DNA of 64,000 nucleotides from JAIBJN01 sp963699495. Its GTDB lineage: Bacteria; Actinomycetota; Thermoleophilia; Gaiellales; Gaiellaceae. The stretch covers positions 582,028-646,027 of the forward strand of contig CAVOUB010000003.1 of NCBI GenBank assembly GCA_963699495.1, read 5' to 3'. Position numbers and translations under genes: made by a program. Below the pieces are notes generated by a model. The model saw only the letters and a list, made by a program, of their open reading frames with translations, was not told the origin of the DNA and searched no databases. Below are positions 44,122-52,922 of this stretch, piece after piece; position 1 is the first letter of the stretch, and every line of letters starts with the position of its first letter.

Positions 44122-45713
44122 TGAGGATCGACCCAATCCAGTACGCCCGCCGTTGGAAGACGCTCTGCGTGCTGTCGCTGAGCCTGGTGATCATCGGGCT
44201 CGACACCACGATCCTCAACGTCGCCCTGCCGACACTGCAGGAAGAGTTCGACGCCTCCCCAGCTCAGCTGCAGTGGATGGTCGACTCCTACCTCCTCGTC
44301 TTCGCGGGCCTCCTGCTCGTGTTCGGCACCCTCGGCGACCGTTTCGGGCGCAAGCTCGCGCTCCAGGCGGGCGTGTTGATCTTCGGGCTGGCGAGCCTCT
44401 GTGCGGTCATGGCCGACTCGGCTGATCAGGTGATCGCCGTGCGCGCGGCGATGGGCGTGGGTGCGGCTCTCATCATGCCCGCGACGCTCTCGATCATCGC
44501 GAATGTCTTCACAGCCGCCGAGCGCGGAAAAGCGATCGCGATCTGGGCAGCGCTGGCAGCCGTCGGCATCGGCCTCGGCCCGCTTGCGGGTGGGCTGCTG
44601 CTCGAGTGGTTCGACTGGTGGTCCATCTTCCTCGTCAACGTGCCGTTCGCAGCCGCGGCGCTACTCCTCGGCATCCGCTACGTGCCCGAGAGCCGCGACC
44701 CCCGGCCGGGCTCCTTCGACCTGCTGGGAGCAGTGCTCTCCACGGCGGGCTTCAGCATCCTCGTGTACGCGATCATCGAGGCACCGGGCAAGGGGTGGCT
44801 CAGCGGCCTCATCCTCGGATTGCTCATGGTCAGCGCGGTGCTGCTGGGCGCGTTCGTGTGGTGGGAGCGGCGCATCGACGAGCCGATGCTCGACCTCGGG
44901 TTCTTCCACAGCGCTCGCTTCACCGTCGGCACAGCGGCGGTCAGCGCTGCTTTCTTCGCCCTGCTCGGCGGGATCTTCGTCTTGACCCTGTACCTGCAAT
45001 TTGTTCACGGCTACAGCGCAATCGAGGCCGGCCTGGTCATGAGCCCGATGGCGCTCGGCCTGATGATCGGAGCCGGCTCGTCGAGCAAGGCGGTTCGGCG
45101 ACTCGGCGTCACCCGCGTCGTCGCAGCCGGCCTGGCGGGTCTGGCACTCGCCCTGGCGCTGACCAGTCTCTGGAGCCCGGACACCGGCGGATTCACGCTC
45201 GCCGCCTGGTTCTTCGGGCTGACCCTGGCGATGGGCTGGGTGATGGCTCCCGCGACGGAGGCAGTTGTAGGCGCGGTGCCGGCGGCCAAGTCGGGCGTCG
45301 CCTCCGCGACCAACACCGTCGCGCGCATGATCTCCGGCGCACTGGGCGTGGCCGTGATCGGGTCGCTCGTCGGCTCCCTCTACACCAACGACCTCGAAGG
45401 CTCGCTGGGCGCCCTGCCCGTAGAAGCGCAGGCGCGAGCCGAGAACTCGGTTGGCGCTGCCAGCGCGATCGCCGCCCAGCTGCCGCCCGACGAAGCCTCC
45501 GGTCTCCTCGCCACCACCGGCGACGCCTTCACCCAGGCAATGGGAACCGGCCTCCTAGTCGCCGCAGCGCTCGCTGCGGCCACGGCCGTCGTCGTGCTGC
45601 GCTTCCTGCCGGCCCACGAGCCTGTCCCCGAACAGGCGGAACGTGCCGAGGCCGGCGTGCGTGCGCTCACCGACGAAGACCGTGAGTCCCTCGATCTGCA
45701 GCCGCAGAGCTGA
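44121..45713 (+). CDS. MFS drug-efflux-type transporter (DHA2, 14 helices)
   Basis: 530 residues, ATG 44121 with AAAGGA upstream. Motifs of the DHA2 (EmrB/QacA) family: LDTTILNVALPTLQEEF in helix 1, motif A GTLGDRFGRKLALQAGV between helices 2 and 3, and motif C-like GIGLGPLAGGLLLEWFDWW in helix 5. Fourteen hydrophobic segments fit. These are proton antiporters for drugs or other hydrophobic compounds. The operon continues with a serine hydrolase (12 bases later) and a CAAX protease. The divergent LAL regulator likely responds to the exported compound. Confidence 0.92.
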   Translation: MRIDPIQYARRWKTLCVLSLSLVIIGLDTTILNVALPTLQEEFDASPAQLQWMVDSYLLVFAGLLLVFGTLGDRFGRKLALQAGVLIFGLASLCAVMADSADQVIAVRAAMGVGAALIMPATLSIIANVFTAAERGKAIAIWAALAAVGIGLGPLAGGLLLEWFDWWSIFLVNVPFAAAALLLGIRYVPESRDPRPGSFDLLGAVLSTAGFSILVYAIIEAPGKGWLSGLILGLLMVSAVLLGAFVWWERRIDEPMLDLGFFHSARFTVGTAAVSAAFFALLGGIFVLTLYLQFVHGYSAIEAGLVMSPMALGLMIGAGSSSKAVRRLGVTRVVAAGLAGLALALALTSLWSPDTGGFTLAAWFFGLTLAMGWVMAPATEAVVGAVPAAKSGVASATNTVARMISGALGVAVIGSLVGSLYTNDLEGSLGALPVEAQARAENSVGAASAIAAQLPPDEASGLLATTGDAFTQAMGTGLLVAAALAAATAVVVLRFLPAHEPVPEQAERAEAGVRALTDEDRESLDLQPQS

Positions 45714-45725
45714 GAGGAGCGCCCG

Positions 45726-47294
45726 ATGCCATCCCTAAAGACGCGACACCGGACGATCGCAGTCTGGGCGGTGCTCGTCGCTCTCGTCCTCGGTGGCGCC
45801 TGGCTCGCGAGCGCCCCCGGTTCCGACACTCCGGCTGCCAACGGAGCAGCCACAGCTCCCGAGTTCGCCGCGATCGAGCGCTTCGTCCAGGAGGAGATGG
45901 CGGCGCAGCGGATCCCCGGACTCGCGCTCGGCATCGTCAGGGGCGATCAGATCGCGTATCTCCGCGGCTTCGGCAAGGCGGACGACTCCGGGCGCACCGT
46001 GACGCCGCAGACGCCGTTCATCATCGGCTCGCTGAGCAAGTCCGTCACCGCGCTGGCGATCATGCAGCTGGTCGAGGCGGGGAAGGTCGATCTCGACGCG
46101 CCCGTACAGCGCTACCTCCCCTGGTTCCGCGTCGCCGACGAAGAGGCTTCCGCCCAGATCACCGTCCGGCACCTCCTGAACCAGACGAGCGGCCTCTCGA
46201 CCAAGACCGGGCGTAGCTACCAGGGTAACGGCGACACGAGCGATGCGGCGCTCGAGAACGCCGTTCGCAAGCTGAGCGGGGCCGAGCTCACGGCACCTGT
46301 CGGCGAGACGCACCAGTACAGCACGATCAACTACTCCGTCCTCGGGCTGATCGTGCAGGCGGTCACCGGGCGCTCCTACGAGAGCTACGTCCAGACGGAG
46401 ATCTTCGATCCACTGCAGATGCGCGGCTCTTTCACCTCCGAGGCGGCAGCGGACGGGCACGGCCTCGCGACTGGCTACCACTACGTGTTCGGCAGGCCCA
46501 GGGCGGCCGATCTGCCCTACAACCGGGGTCTCATCCCGGCCGGTTACCTGATCTCCAACGCCGAGGACATGGCCCACTACCTGATCGCCCAGCTGAACGG
46601 CGGCAGTTACGGCAGTGCCTCGCTGCTCTCGCCTGAGGGAATCGAGGAGCTCCATCGGCCCGCCGTGCCGACGCCGAAGGCGGGCACCTCGTACGGCATG
46701 GGCTGGTTCGTCGGTCCGCTCAACGGGATCCCGGCGATCCACCATCAGGGTGAGACCTTCAACACCCACGCGAACGCCGTGCTCGTCCCCGAGAGCCGAA
46801 CCGGAGTCATCGTGCTGATGAACGCGCAGAACTCCTTGGACCTGTTCACCGCCGATCGCATGGGAACGATCTCCGAAGGCGTGACGAGCCTCCTCGAAGG
46901 CCGCGACCCGTCCCCACCGCCCTCGAGCCTCGCCAGCTTCCTGGTCTACGCCCTGCTCTTTGGCTTGCTCGGCGTCCAGGCGCGCGGAATCTTTCGCTCG
47001 ATCGTGGCGCTGCGCAGTGGGCACCTCGCAGCCGGGCGGCTTGGCGCGGGCTGGCGCATCGGATTCTCACTCGCGCTGAACCTCGCCTGGGCAGCCTTCG
47101 TGCTCGTGCTGGTGCCGAAGCAGCTCGGTTTGTCACTTCTCATTCTCCGCCAAGGATTCCCCGACCTGGCCTTGATCCTCCTGGTCAGCGCGGTGGTCGC
47201 CCTCGGCTGGGGCATCGTCAGAACGGCGTGGGCGTACACCGTCCTGCGCAAGCTGCGGCGCCGCGAGGGGACTGCACATGTCGACCTGGCCTGA
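45726..47294 (+). CDS. Serine beta-lactamase-like hydrolase with a C-terminal membrane domain
   Basis: 522 residues. An N-terminal signal/anchor (IAVWAVLVALVLGGAWLASA) is followed by a class C beta-lactamase/DD-peptidase fold: S102-x-x-K105 in GSLSKSVTA, YSTINYS (Tyr motif) and HHQGETF (the KTG-equivalent HxG). The last 130 residues contain three or four membrane helices, an arrangement seen in secreted esterase/peptidase members of this family. Substrate could be peptidoglycan peptides, D-amino-acid peptides or esters; true beta-lactam resistance is not implied. Second enzyme of the MFS operon. Confidence 0.88.
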   Translation: MPSLKTRHRTIAVWAVLVALVLGGAWLASAPGSDTPAANGAATAPEFAAIERFVQEEMAAQRIPGLALGIVRGDQIAYLRGFGKADDSGRTVTPQTPFIIGSLSKSVTALAIMQLVEAGKVDLDAPVQRYLPWFRVADEEASAQITVRHLLNQTSGLSTKTGRSYQGNGDTSDAALENAVRKLSGAELTAPVGETHQYSTINYSVLGLIVQAVTGRSYESYVQTEIFDPLQMRGSFTSEAAADGHGLATGYHYVFGRPRAADLPYNRGLIPAGYLISNAEDMAHYLIAQLNGGSYGSASLLSPEGIEELHRPAVPTPKAGTSYGMGWFVGPLNGIPAIHHQGETFNTHANAVLVPESRTGVIVLMNAQNSLDLFTADRMGTISEGVTSLLEGRDPSPPPSSLASFLVYALLFGLLGVQARGIFRSIVALRSGHLAAGRLGAGWRIGFSLALNLAWAAFVLVLVPKQLGLSLLILRQGFPDLALILLVSAVVALGWGIVRTAWAYTVLRKLRRREGTAHVDLA

Positions 47295-47337
47295 GGACCA
47301 ACGCGCCTCTCACACACAGGGGAAGGAGCCAACGCAG

Positions 47338-48204
47338 ATGCAGACCGCAGTTCTCAACGGAACCGTGCCGGCGAAGTCTCGCCTCTCGAGCCTGATCGAG
47401 CAGCATCCAGTTGCCTGCTTCTTCGTCCTGGCTTACGCGATCTCGTGGCTTCTGTGGCTGCCGCTCGTTGTCTCTGGAGACAGCTCTCCCTCAGGGCCGG
47501 GCTTCATTCTCCTGCTCCTGGGATCGCTGGTGCCTTCTGCGGTCGCGATCCTGCTCGTCGCCATGCTCCACGGCGGAGCCGGGGTCCGGAAGCTGCTCCA
47601 GCGGCTTCTCATCTGGCGAGTCGGTGTCGGCTGGTGGGTTGCGGTCGGGCTGGTGGCAGCTCTTGCTCTCGGCGCCGTCGGCCTGAGCGTCCTGCTCGGA
47701 GGCCGATCTCCGGATGTCACCGTGACGATCCCTGGAGCCGTGGCCCTGTTCGTCTTCTCCATCTTCCCGGGGAGCGCCGGGGGCGAGGAGATCGGCTGGC
47801 GTGGGTTTGCCCTCCCGCATCTGCAGGCTGCCAGGAGCGCCCTGAGGGCGAGCCTCGTGCTCGGTGTGGTCTGGGGCGTGTGGCACCTGCCCCTGTACCT
47901 GGTGGGAACGGACATCCGCCCGCTCAGCCTCTTCGCGCCCTGGGTCGTCCTCACCGTCGCGGTCTCGGTCATTTACACATGGATCTACAACGGGACCGGC
48001 GGGAGCCTGTTGCTGGTGGTTCTGTTTCATGCGGCATCCAACGTGCCGTTGACGGTCTTCCTCGAGCCCCTCGAGAAGGACGAACTCACCCAGCCCTTCC
48101 TGATCTATGTCGCGCTGATGATGCTCGCGGCTGCAGTCGTGGTGGCTGCCACGGGTCCGGCGACCCTGTCCCGCAGCCACTCCAAGCAGGTTGCCGCACC
48201 TTGA
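47338..48204 (+). CDS. CPBP-family intramembrane CAAX protease
   Basis: 288 residues from ATG 47338, chosen over ATG 47278 because GGAAGGAG lies nine bases upstream. Eight or so membrane helices; motifs E150-E151-x3-R155 (GGEEIGWRGF), H183 (WGVWHLPLYL) and a third H in VVLFHAASN: all three Abi/CPBP motifs intact. Rce1-type enzymes cleave CAAX proteins in eukaryotes. In bacteria they are linked to bacteriocin immunity and peptide or pheromone processing. Probably part of the MFS-hydrolase transcript. Confidence 0.9.
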   Translation: MQTAVLNGTVPAKSRLSSLIEQHPVACFFVLAYAISWLLWLPLVVSGDSSPSGPGFILLLLGSLVPSAVAILLVAMLHGGAGVRKLLQRLLIWRVGVGWWVAVGLVAALALGAVGLSVLLGGRSPDVTVTIPGAVALFVFSIFPGSAGGEEIGWRGFALPHLQAARSALRASLVLGVVWGVWHLPLYLVGTDIRPLSLFAPWVVLTVAVSVIYTWIYNGTGGSLLLVVLFHAASNVPLTVFLEPLEKDELTQPFLIYVALMMLAAAVVVAATGPATLSRSHSKQVAAP

Positions 48205-49183
48205 CCCGGCCTTCGGCGGCGAAGTCGACCTCCCGTCCTCGGCGCGCAGGAACCCGATCCCGCGTCGGGTCGGCGCGAGGGTCGCTGCGCTTCGCTATCA
48301 CTACTCGGCGATGAGCCAGTACGCAGGCGCTGCCCTCGCCTCGGCTGAGGCGCAGGTCGCGGCCGCGCGCGACGATCCCGCGGCGCGTCTTGCCTTGATC
48401 GTGCGGACCTACCACGGGCCGACCGGCCGCGCCCCGCGACACCTGCCGTTCCGACGGGCGGCGTTGTCGTTCATGCGCTGGCAGGCGCACCGCGGTGTGC
48501 TCAATCCGCTCGACGGCTCGCCGCCCGGGAGCGTGTGGTGGCGGGCGGTCAACGAGCGACTGCTGCGGGACGGATGCGAAGCCGTCGCACTCGTCGGCGG
48601 CCTGGCCGGAGAGCCGTCGTCGCAGCCCGTGCGGCTGTGGCTGGAGTTCATCGCGAAACCGACGGGGCGGAACTGGTACCGAGCCCACAACGCGAGCATC
48701 GTGGACGCCTACCTGGAGCACCGCGACCTCGCCGAAGCAGAGAGCCCGCCGGAGCGTTTCTTCATGAACGTCGCCCTGGTCCGCGTGCTCTACGCGCACG
48801 CACTCGTCGGGGCGCCGGGCCTTGCGCTGGGACGGTTCGCTCCGCTCGGCCGCCTGCTCGGCGACCCCCGGGTCGGGATGGCCGGTGTCTTTCTCTCACT
48901 CCGCCGCGTGCTCCCAAACCGCTATCCGCTCGCGCTCGACGTGGAGGGCTATATCGGCGACGAGCAGCGTCTTGGCCGGCTGCTCGACTACGCGGTGATC
49001 GTGCCGCGGCTGCAACGCATCTACGAGTGGTCCGCCGTGGAGCTCGGCGAGCCACGTCTGCTCGAGCTGGTTCGCGACGGCAACCCGATCTACGCGTGGC
49101 CCTTCGAAGAGCGACACGTGTGGCGCTCCCCGCACATGCCACCGGTCGGGCGGGTTCTCGAACGCGCCACCAGGGCCCGGTGA
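48191..49183 (+). CDS. Conserved actinobacterial-type hypothetical protein
   Basis: 330 residues if translation starts at TTG 48191 (overlapping the CAAX protease gene by 14 bases); ATG 48311 would give 290. Helical and soluble, rich in Arg, with blocks FRRAALSFMRWQAHRGVLNP, WWRAVNERLLRDGCEAVALV, NWYRAHNASIVDAYLEHRDL and RFFMNVALVRVLYAHALVGA. The pattern resembles a conserved family seen in Actinobacteria but I cannot name a domain. No signal peptide. Last plus-strand gene of this module. Confidence 0.7.
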   Translation: MPHLDPAFGGEVDLPSSARRNPIPRRVGARVAALRYHYSAMSQYAGAALASAEAQVAAARDDPAARLALIVRTYHGPTGRAPRHLPFRRAALSFMRWQAHRGVLNPLDGSPPGSVWWRAVNERLLRDGCEAVALVGGLAGEPSSQPVRLWLEFIAKPTGRNWYRAHNASIVDAYLEHRDLAEAESPPERFFMNVALVRVLYAHALVGAPGLALGRFAPLGRLLGDPRVGMAGVFLSLRRVLPNRYPLALDVEGYIGDEQRLGRLLDYAVIVPRLQRIYEWSAVELGEPRLLELVRDGNPIYAWPFEERHVWRSPHMPPVGRVLERATRAR

Positions 49184-49251
49184 AACCAGGCGCGCGTTCT
49201 GCTCGTCACGAGACTCACAGGCCGACCGGTCTCGACCGGGTCGGAGAGCTC

Positions 49252-49698
49252 TCAGCTCACCGCTTTCTTCACGAGCGCGCCGATCTTTGCCTCGTCGGCG
49301 GCGGTCAACTCCTTCAGCGCGAAGGACGTCGGCCACATGGCGCCTTCGTCGAGGTTCGCCTCGTCGCTGAAGCCGAGCGTCGCGTACCTCGATTTGAACT
49401 TCTGCGCGCTTTGGAAGAAGCAGACGACCTTGCCGTCCTTGGCATACGCGGGCATCCCGTACCAGGTTTTCGGCGAGAGGTCTGGCGCGCTGGCTTTGAT
49501 GATGGCATGGAGCCGCTTGGCCATGGCGCGATCCGGTCCCGGCATCTCGGCGATCTTCGCCAGCACGTCGCGTTCCCCGTCCGCCTTGTTCTTGCTCGCG
49601 CGCGCTTCGGCCTTCAGCTCTTGGGCGCGCTCCTTCATCGCGACTCGTTCCTCGTCCGAGAAGGTCGTGCGCTTGGCGGACTCTTTCGTGTCCTTCAT
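49252..49698 (-). CDS. DUF1801-domain protein (YdhG-like)
   Basis: 148 residues. A basic N-terminal helix (SDEERVAMKERAQELKAEAR) is followed by the DUF1801 core: KIAEMPGPDRAMAKRLHAII, LSPKTWYGMPAYAKDGKVVC and a final helix LTAADEAKIGALVKKAV. The WYGMPAY signature is diagnostic. Small soluble proteins of this domain are of unknown function (one relative is called an iron chaperone). Convergent with the preceding hypothetical gene. Confidence 0.88.
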   Translation of the reverse strand: MKDTKESAKRTTFSDEERVAMKERAQELKAEARASKNKADGERDVLAKIAEMPGPDRAMAKRLHAIIKASAPDLSPKTWYGMPAYAKDGKVVCFFQSAQKFKSRYATLGFSDEANLDEGAMWPTSFALKELTAADEAKIGALVKKAVS

Positions 49699-49821
49699 GG
49701 CAGGTTTCCACCCCCCTTCTTGATGGGGACGAGCCTCATTCTAAGGAGGCGCCGCGGCGGCGGCTCCTCCAAGACCCCCGCGGTGGCTCCGTACAGACCT
49801 GTGGAGCCCTGCACTAGTGGC

Positions 49822-49887
49822 GCACAAGCGTCGCCTGATGAGGCGACGCTGGAGCACGAACACTCAAGGAGCCACGAAACCGAGGAA
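49822..49887 (+). pseudogene. 3' tail of a lost tyrosine integrase
   Basis: Reads AQASPDEATLEHEHSRSHET then EEW into repeat copy 4. The corresponding tail of the intact integrase at 41149-41213 differs by only a few bases. Nothing of the catalytic domain remains upstream, where the DUF1801 gene promoter region begins. This marks a second integration whose integrase was deleted. Confidence 0.75.
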
Positions 49888-49995
49888 TGGGGGCGGCGGG
49901 AATCGAACACGCGTCCGAAGTCGCCCACACGACCTCAGAAGACGAGGCACCGCCAACTCACGTCCGCAGGTAGTGCCTCGCTCTCCCAGAATGCG
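49888..49995 (-). repeat. tmRNA/tRNA 3'-end repeat, copy 4, with conserved stem block
   Basis: Core 49888-49913 with two mismatches to the consensus (TGGGGG; AACACGCG). The following 80 bases match copies 5 and 6: a GTCGCCCACA block, inner stem CGAGGCAC (49943-49950) with GTGCCTCG (49973-49980), and a CTCCCAGAATGCG end. The loop differs from the other copies while the stem is kept. Confidence 0.75.
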
Positions 49996-50177
49996 CCGGT
50001 CCAGTAGTGGTATCCGGCCTTTCTCCGGTGCCTTTGCAGCGAGCGTACCGAGCGCGCTCGGGCTGGACAGTCGGCGCGTGAACGGCGACCTCGAGCGCTT
50101 CAAGGACCTCGTGGCGTCGAGACGGGTGCGTGGTGCGGCGAGATCGAGGGCGGCGAGCGGATCCGCTGACCCTGCGT

Positions 50178-50220
50178 CCGGGCGGGCCTCGCATCGGGGG
50201 TAGGGCCCGCCCGGTCTTTT
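50178..50220 (+). terminator. Intrinsic terminator
   Basis: 11-bp perfect stem CCGGGCGGGCC (50178-50188) and GGCCCGCCCGG (50204-50214) followed by TCTTTT. A textbook rho-independent terminator on the plus strand, isolating the next operon. The 180 bases before it hold no recognisable gene. Confidence 0.8.
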
Positions 50221-50236
50221 CGATCTGCGCTGCCAC

Positions 50237-50264
50237 TTGTGATCGGCGTTGCCGCTTGTACAGT
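50237..50264 (+). promoter_or_regulatory. Promoter of the membrane/TPR/AAA+ operon
   Basis: TTGTGA (50237-50242), 16-base spacer, TACAGT (50259-50264). Start of transcription would be at about 50271, the GTG of the first gene, so a leaderless transcript is likely. Two related elements TGCC(A/G)CTTGT (50231-50240 and about 50250-50259) may bind a regulator. Confidence 0.5.
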
Positions 50265-50270
50265 GAGTCT

Positions 50271-50777
50271 GTGCCCGATGAATGGGGGTCGAGCGACGCC
50301 GACATCGACAACCTGCTCAGGCCGACGCTTCAGGATCAGCGCCGCACCGGTGAGCGGCCCTGGCGCGTCGAGTCGCAGGTGTACGTCGGCTTCTTTGGCG
50401 GCCCGCTCGCCATCGGCGCGATCGCCTTTCTAAACTCGGAGAGGCTCGGCGTTCCCGGGAACGGCCGCGTCCGCATCGCGGCGATCACCGCGACCGTCCT
50501 CCTCCTCGGCCTCGTCGCCGTCTACGCGATCGTCGACGCCGGGATCCTGACGGCCGAGGACGGGGTCGGAGGCCTCCGGCTCGTGAACGGGATCGGCGGC
50601 GTCGTCGCGTACCCGTTCCTCGCGCGCGTGCAGCGGTCGGCCGACCGTGTCTTCCGGTTCCAGCACGAGGACGAGGACTACGCCTCCCTCTGGGGCCCGG
50701 GCTTCGTCGCGGCCTTCCTCGGCGCCATAGGCGGCGTCCTCCTCGCTTCGCTCGCCCTCGACCTCGCGCAATCGTGA
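50271..50777 (+). CDS. Membrane protein, first gene of a TPR/AAA+ operon
   Basis: 168 residues from GTG 50271. A cytoplasmic start (WGSSDADIDNLLRPTLQDQR) is followed by four membrane helices: GFFGGPLAIGAIAFLNS; VRIAAITATVLLLGLVAVYA; GGLRLVNGIGGVVAYPFLA; and PGFVAAFLGAIGGVLLASLA. A cytoplasmic loop RSADRVFRFQHEDEDYASLW lies between the last two. No known domain. The stop overlaps the GTG of the TPR gene (GTGA). Possibly the membrane partner of the AAA+ protein two genes downstream. Confidence 0.75.
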   Translation: MPDEWGSSDADIDNLLRPTLQDQRRTGERPWRVESQVYVGFFGGPLAIGAIAFLNSERLGVPGNGRVRIAAITATVLLLGLVAVYAIVDAGILTAEDGVGGLRLVNGIGGVVAYPFLARVQRSADRVFRFQHEDEDYASLWGPGFVAAFLGAIGGVLLASLALDLAQS

Positions 50778-51640
50778 ACGAGGACGCGGCACGGATCGCG
50801 GTCGCGCGCCGGTACGTCGGCGTCGGGCGCCCCGAAAGCGCGCTGGCCGAGCTCGCGAAGCTGCCCGACCCCGATCTCGAGGATCCCGAGCTCTGGTTCC
50901 TGCGGGCAGCGGCGCTCAACGACCTCGAGCGCTACGGCGACGCGATCGACGCGGCGCGGGAGGGGCTCGCTCGCAGCCCGCAGTCGGTCGGCCTCCTCGC
51001 CGCCCTCTCGCAGGCGGAGCTCGGTTGCGGAAACCTCGCCGCCGCCGAGACGGCGATCCTGTCGGCGCTCGACCTCTGGCCGGACAACCCCTGGCTGCTG
51101 ACGCGGTACGCCTCCGTCGTAGCCCACGCGGGCCAGCTCGACAAGGCCGAGCGCCTTGTCGCCGAGGCCGCACGTCTTTCGCCCGACGATCCGACTGTGA
51201 TCCACACGCGCTCGGTGATCGCCTACCTCCGCGGAGAGGACGCCGCGGCCGAGGCCGAGAGCCGGCGGCTGCTTGCGGATGATCCCGAGAGCGTTCCCGC
51301 GCACCTGATGCTCGGGACGACGGCCGCCCAGGCCGGTCGTTTCGCCCAGGCCGACCGCCACTTGAGCACGGCCGCCGGAATTGGGCCGACAGACGACATC
51401 GCCTCACTCGCTCGCGAGGCCCGCGTCGCGCGACACCCGCTCCTGCTTCCAATTCGCGCGATCGATCGCTTCGGGGTGGCGCCCGTCTGGATCGGCGGCG
51501 TCGCGGTGATCCTCGGCCTCCGCGCTCTCGGGTACCCGCTCGCCTCGGCCGTCGCCGGGCTCGCCTGGTTCACGTTCTGTGTCTACACGTGGGTGGCGCC
51601 GCCGCTCGTCCGGCGCTGGGCGGCGCGGCGCGCGCCGTGA
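50774..51640 (+). CDS. TPR protein with C-terminal membrane helices
   Basis: 288 residues, GTG 50774. About five tetratricopeptide repeats (for example RRYVGVGRPESALAELAKLP; AALNDLERYGDAIDAAREGL; AYLRGEDAAAEAESRRLLAD; TAAQAGRFAQADRHLSTAA) are followed by a membrane hairpin VAPVWIGGVAVILGLRALGY and VAGLAWFTFCVYTWVAPPLV. It overlaps the AAA+ gene start (GTGA). TPRs suggest a scaffold that ties the AAA+ ATPase to the membrane. Function unknown. Confidence 0.82.
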   Translation: MNEDAARIAVARRYVGVGRPESALAELAKLPDPDLEDPELWFLRAAALNDLERYGDAIDAAREGLARSPQSVGLLAALSQAELGCGNLAAAETAILSALDLWPDNPWLLTRYASVVAHAGQLDKAERLVAEAARLSPDDPTVIHTRSVIAYLRGEDAAAEAESRRLLADDPESVPAHLMLGTTAAQAGRFAQADRHLSTAAGIGPTDDIASLAREARVARHPLLLPIRAIDRFGVAPVWIGGVAVILGLRALGYPLASAVAGLAWFTFCVYTWVAPPLVRRWAARRAP

Positions 51641-52887
51641 CGACGCCGCACAGCCAGGCGCTCAGGGAGGCGCTCGGCCACTCGCCTGACAACCACGCGC
51701 TCCGGCTTCTGCTCGCGGACGCACTGGCCGAGGAGGGGGAGGCCGACGCCGCGCTCGACGAGTACGCCCTCCTGCTCGAGCGTAGGGAGCTGGCCGACGA
51801 GGACCTCGTCCGCGCCGGGCAGCTTGCGCTACAGGCCGGCCGGCTCCAGCTCGCCGGCAGGTGCCTCGAGGCCGCGCGCCGGACCGGCGTCGTCGACGGA
51901 GTGGGTGAGTTCCAGCGGGCGCTCGAGGCCGAGCTCGCGGGCGAGGGAGTGCGGATGGTCGACCGTGTCGCCGCGGACGTGCCGGGCGCGCTCGACCTCG
52001 AGAGCGGCGAGCCGATCGTCACGTTCGGCGACGTCGGCGGGCTCGAGGACGTGAAGAAGATCGTCCACCGGCTGATCATCCTGCCGTTCCAGCGGCCCGA
52101 CCTGTACGAACGGTACGGGCGGCGCGTGGGAGCCGGCGTCATGCTCTACGGCCCGCCGGGGTGCGGGAAGACGCTGCTCGCCCGGGCGACTGCTGGGGAG
52201 TGCGGCCTACCCTTCTTCAACGTCCGCATCGAGGACGTGGTCGATCCACACTTCGGCGTCAGCGAGCACAAGCTCCACGACGCCTTCGAGTTGGCGCGAG
52301 CGAACGCGCCCTGCGTCCTCTTCGTGGACGAGCTCGACGCGCTCGCCTACTCGCGGCGCAAGCAGCCTGGCGGCGGTGGGCGCGCGCTCGTTGACCAGGT
52401 GCTGCAGGAGCTCGACGCCATCGGCGCGGACAACCGTGATCTCCTGGTCCTCTCGGCGACGAATGCCCCCTGGGACGTCGACGACGGCCTCAAGCGGCCG
52501 GGGCGCCTCGACCGGCTCATCTTCGTCCCCCCGCCCGACGCCCAGGCCCGCGCGGCCATCCTCGCGCTGCACCTCCGCGACCGGCCGACGGAGGGCCTCG
52601 ACCTCGTCGGCCTCGCCCGGGAGACGCCGCTCTACAGCGGCGCCGACCTCCGCGCCGTCGTCGAGAAGGCGATCGACGAAGCGATCGAGGTTGCGCTGGA
52701 CGGCGGCGAGGCGCCTCCGATCTCGATGGCGCACCTGCGGCAGGCCCGCGCCTCAATCCGGCCCTCGACGCTCGACTGGCTGGGGATGGCGCGGAACTAC
52801 GTCGAGTTCGGCAACCAGTCGAGCCGCTACGACGACGTGCTCGCGTACCTGAGGACCCGCGAGGTCAAGGGCGCCCTCAAGGGCTGA
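51637..52887 (+). CDS. AAA+ ATPase of the CDC48/FtsH-type class with helical N-domain
   Basis: 416 residues from GTG 51637. The N-terminal 120 residues are TPR-like helices (LRLLLADALAEEGEADAALD). A linker with FGDVGGLEDVKKIVHRLIIL leads into one AAA module: Walker A GPPGCGKT (172-179), pore-loop-like FFNVRIEDVVDPHFG, Walker B VLFVDELDAL (226-235), sensor 1 SATN, and arginine-finger region RPGRLDR. The C-terminal lid is SGADLRAVVEKAIDEAIEVA. The classical aromatic pore motif is not clear. Probably a hexameric remodelling ATPase, with the upstream TPR and membrane proteins as adaptor and anchor. Confidence 0.88.
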   Translation: MTTPHSQALREALGHSPDNHALRLLLADALAEEGEADAALDEYALLLERRELADEDLVRAGQLALQAGRLQLAGRCLEAARRTGVVDGVGEFQRALEAELAGEGVRMVDRVAADVPGALDLESGEPIVTFGDVGGLEDVKKIVHRLIILPFQRPDLYERYGRRVGAGVMLYGPPGCGKTLLARATAGECGLPFFNVRIEDVVDPHFGVSEHKLHDAFELARANAPCVLFVDELDALAYSRRKQPGGGGRALVDQVLQELDAIGADNRDLLVLSATNAPWDVDDGLKRPGRLDRLIFVPPPDAQARAAILALHLRDRPTEGLDLVGLARETPLYSGADLRAVVEKAIDEAIEVALDGGEAPPISMAHLRQARASIRPSTLDWLGMARNYVEFGNQSSRYDDVLAYLRTREVKGALKG

Positions 52888-52922
52888 GCGCTACTGCGCA
52901 TCCGCCTTCGCGGACTGGGCAA

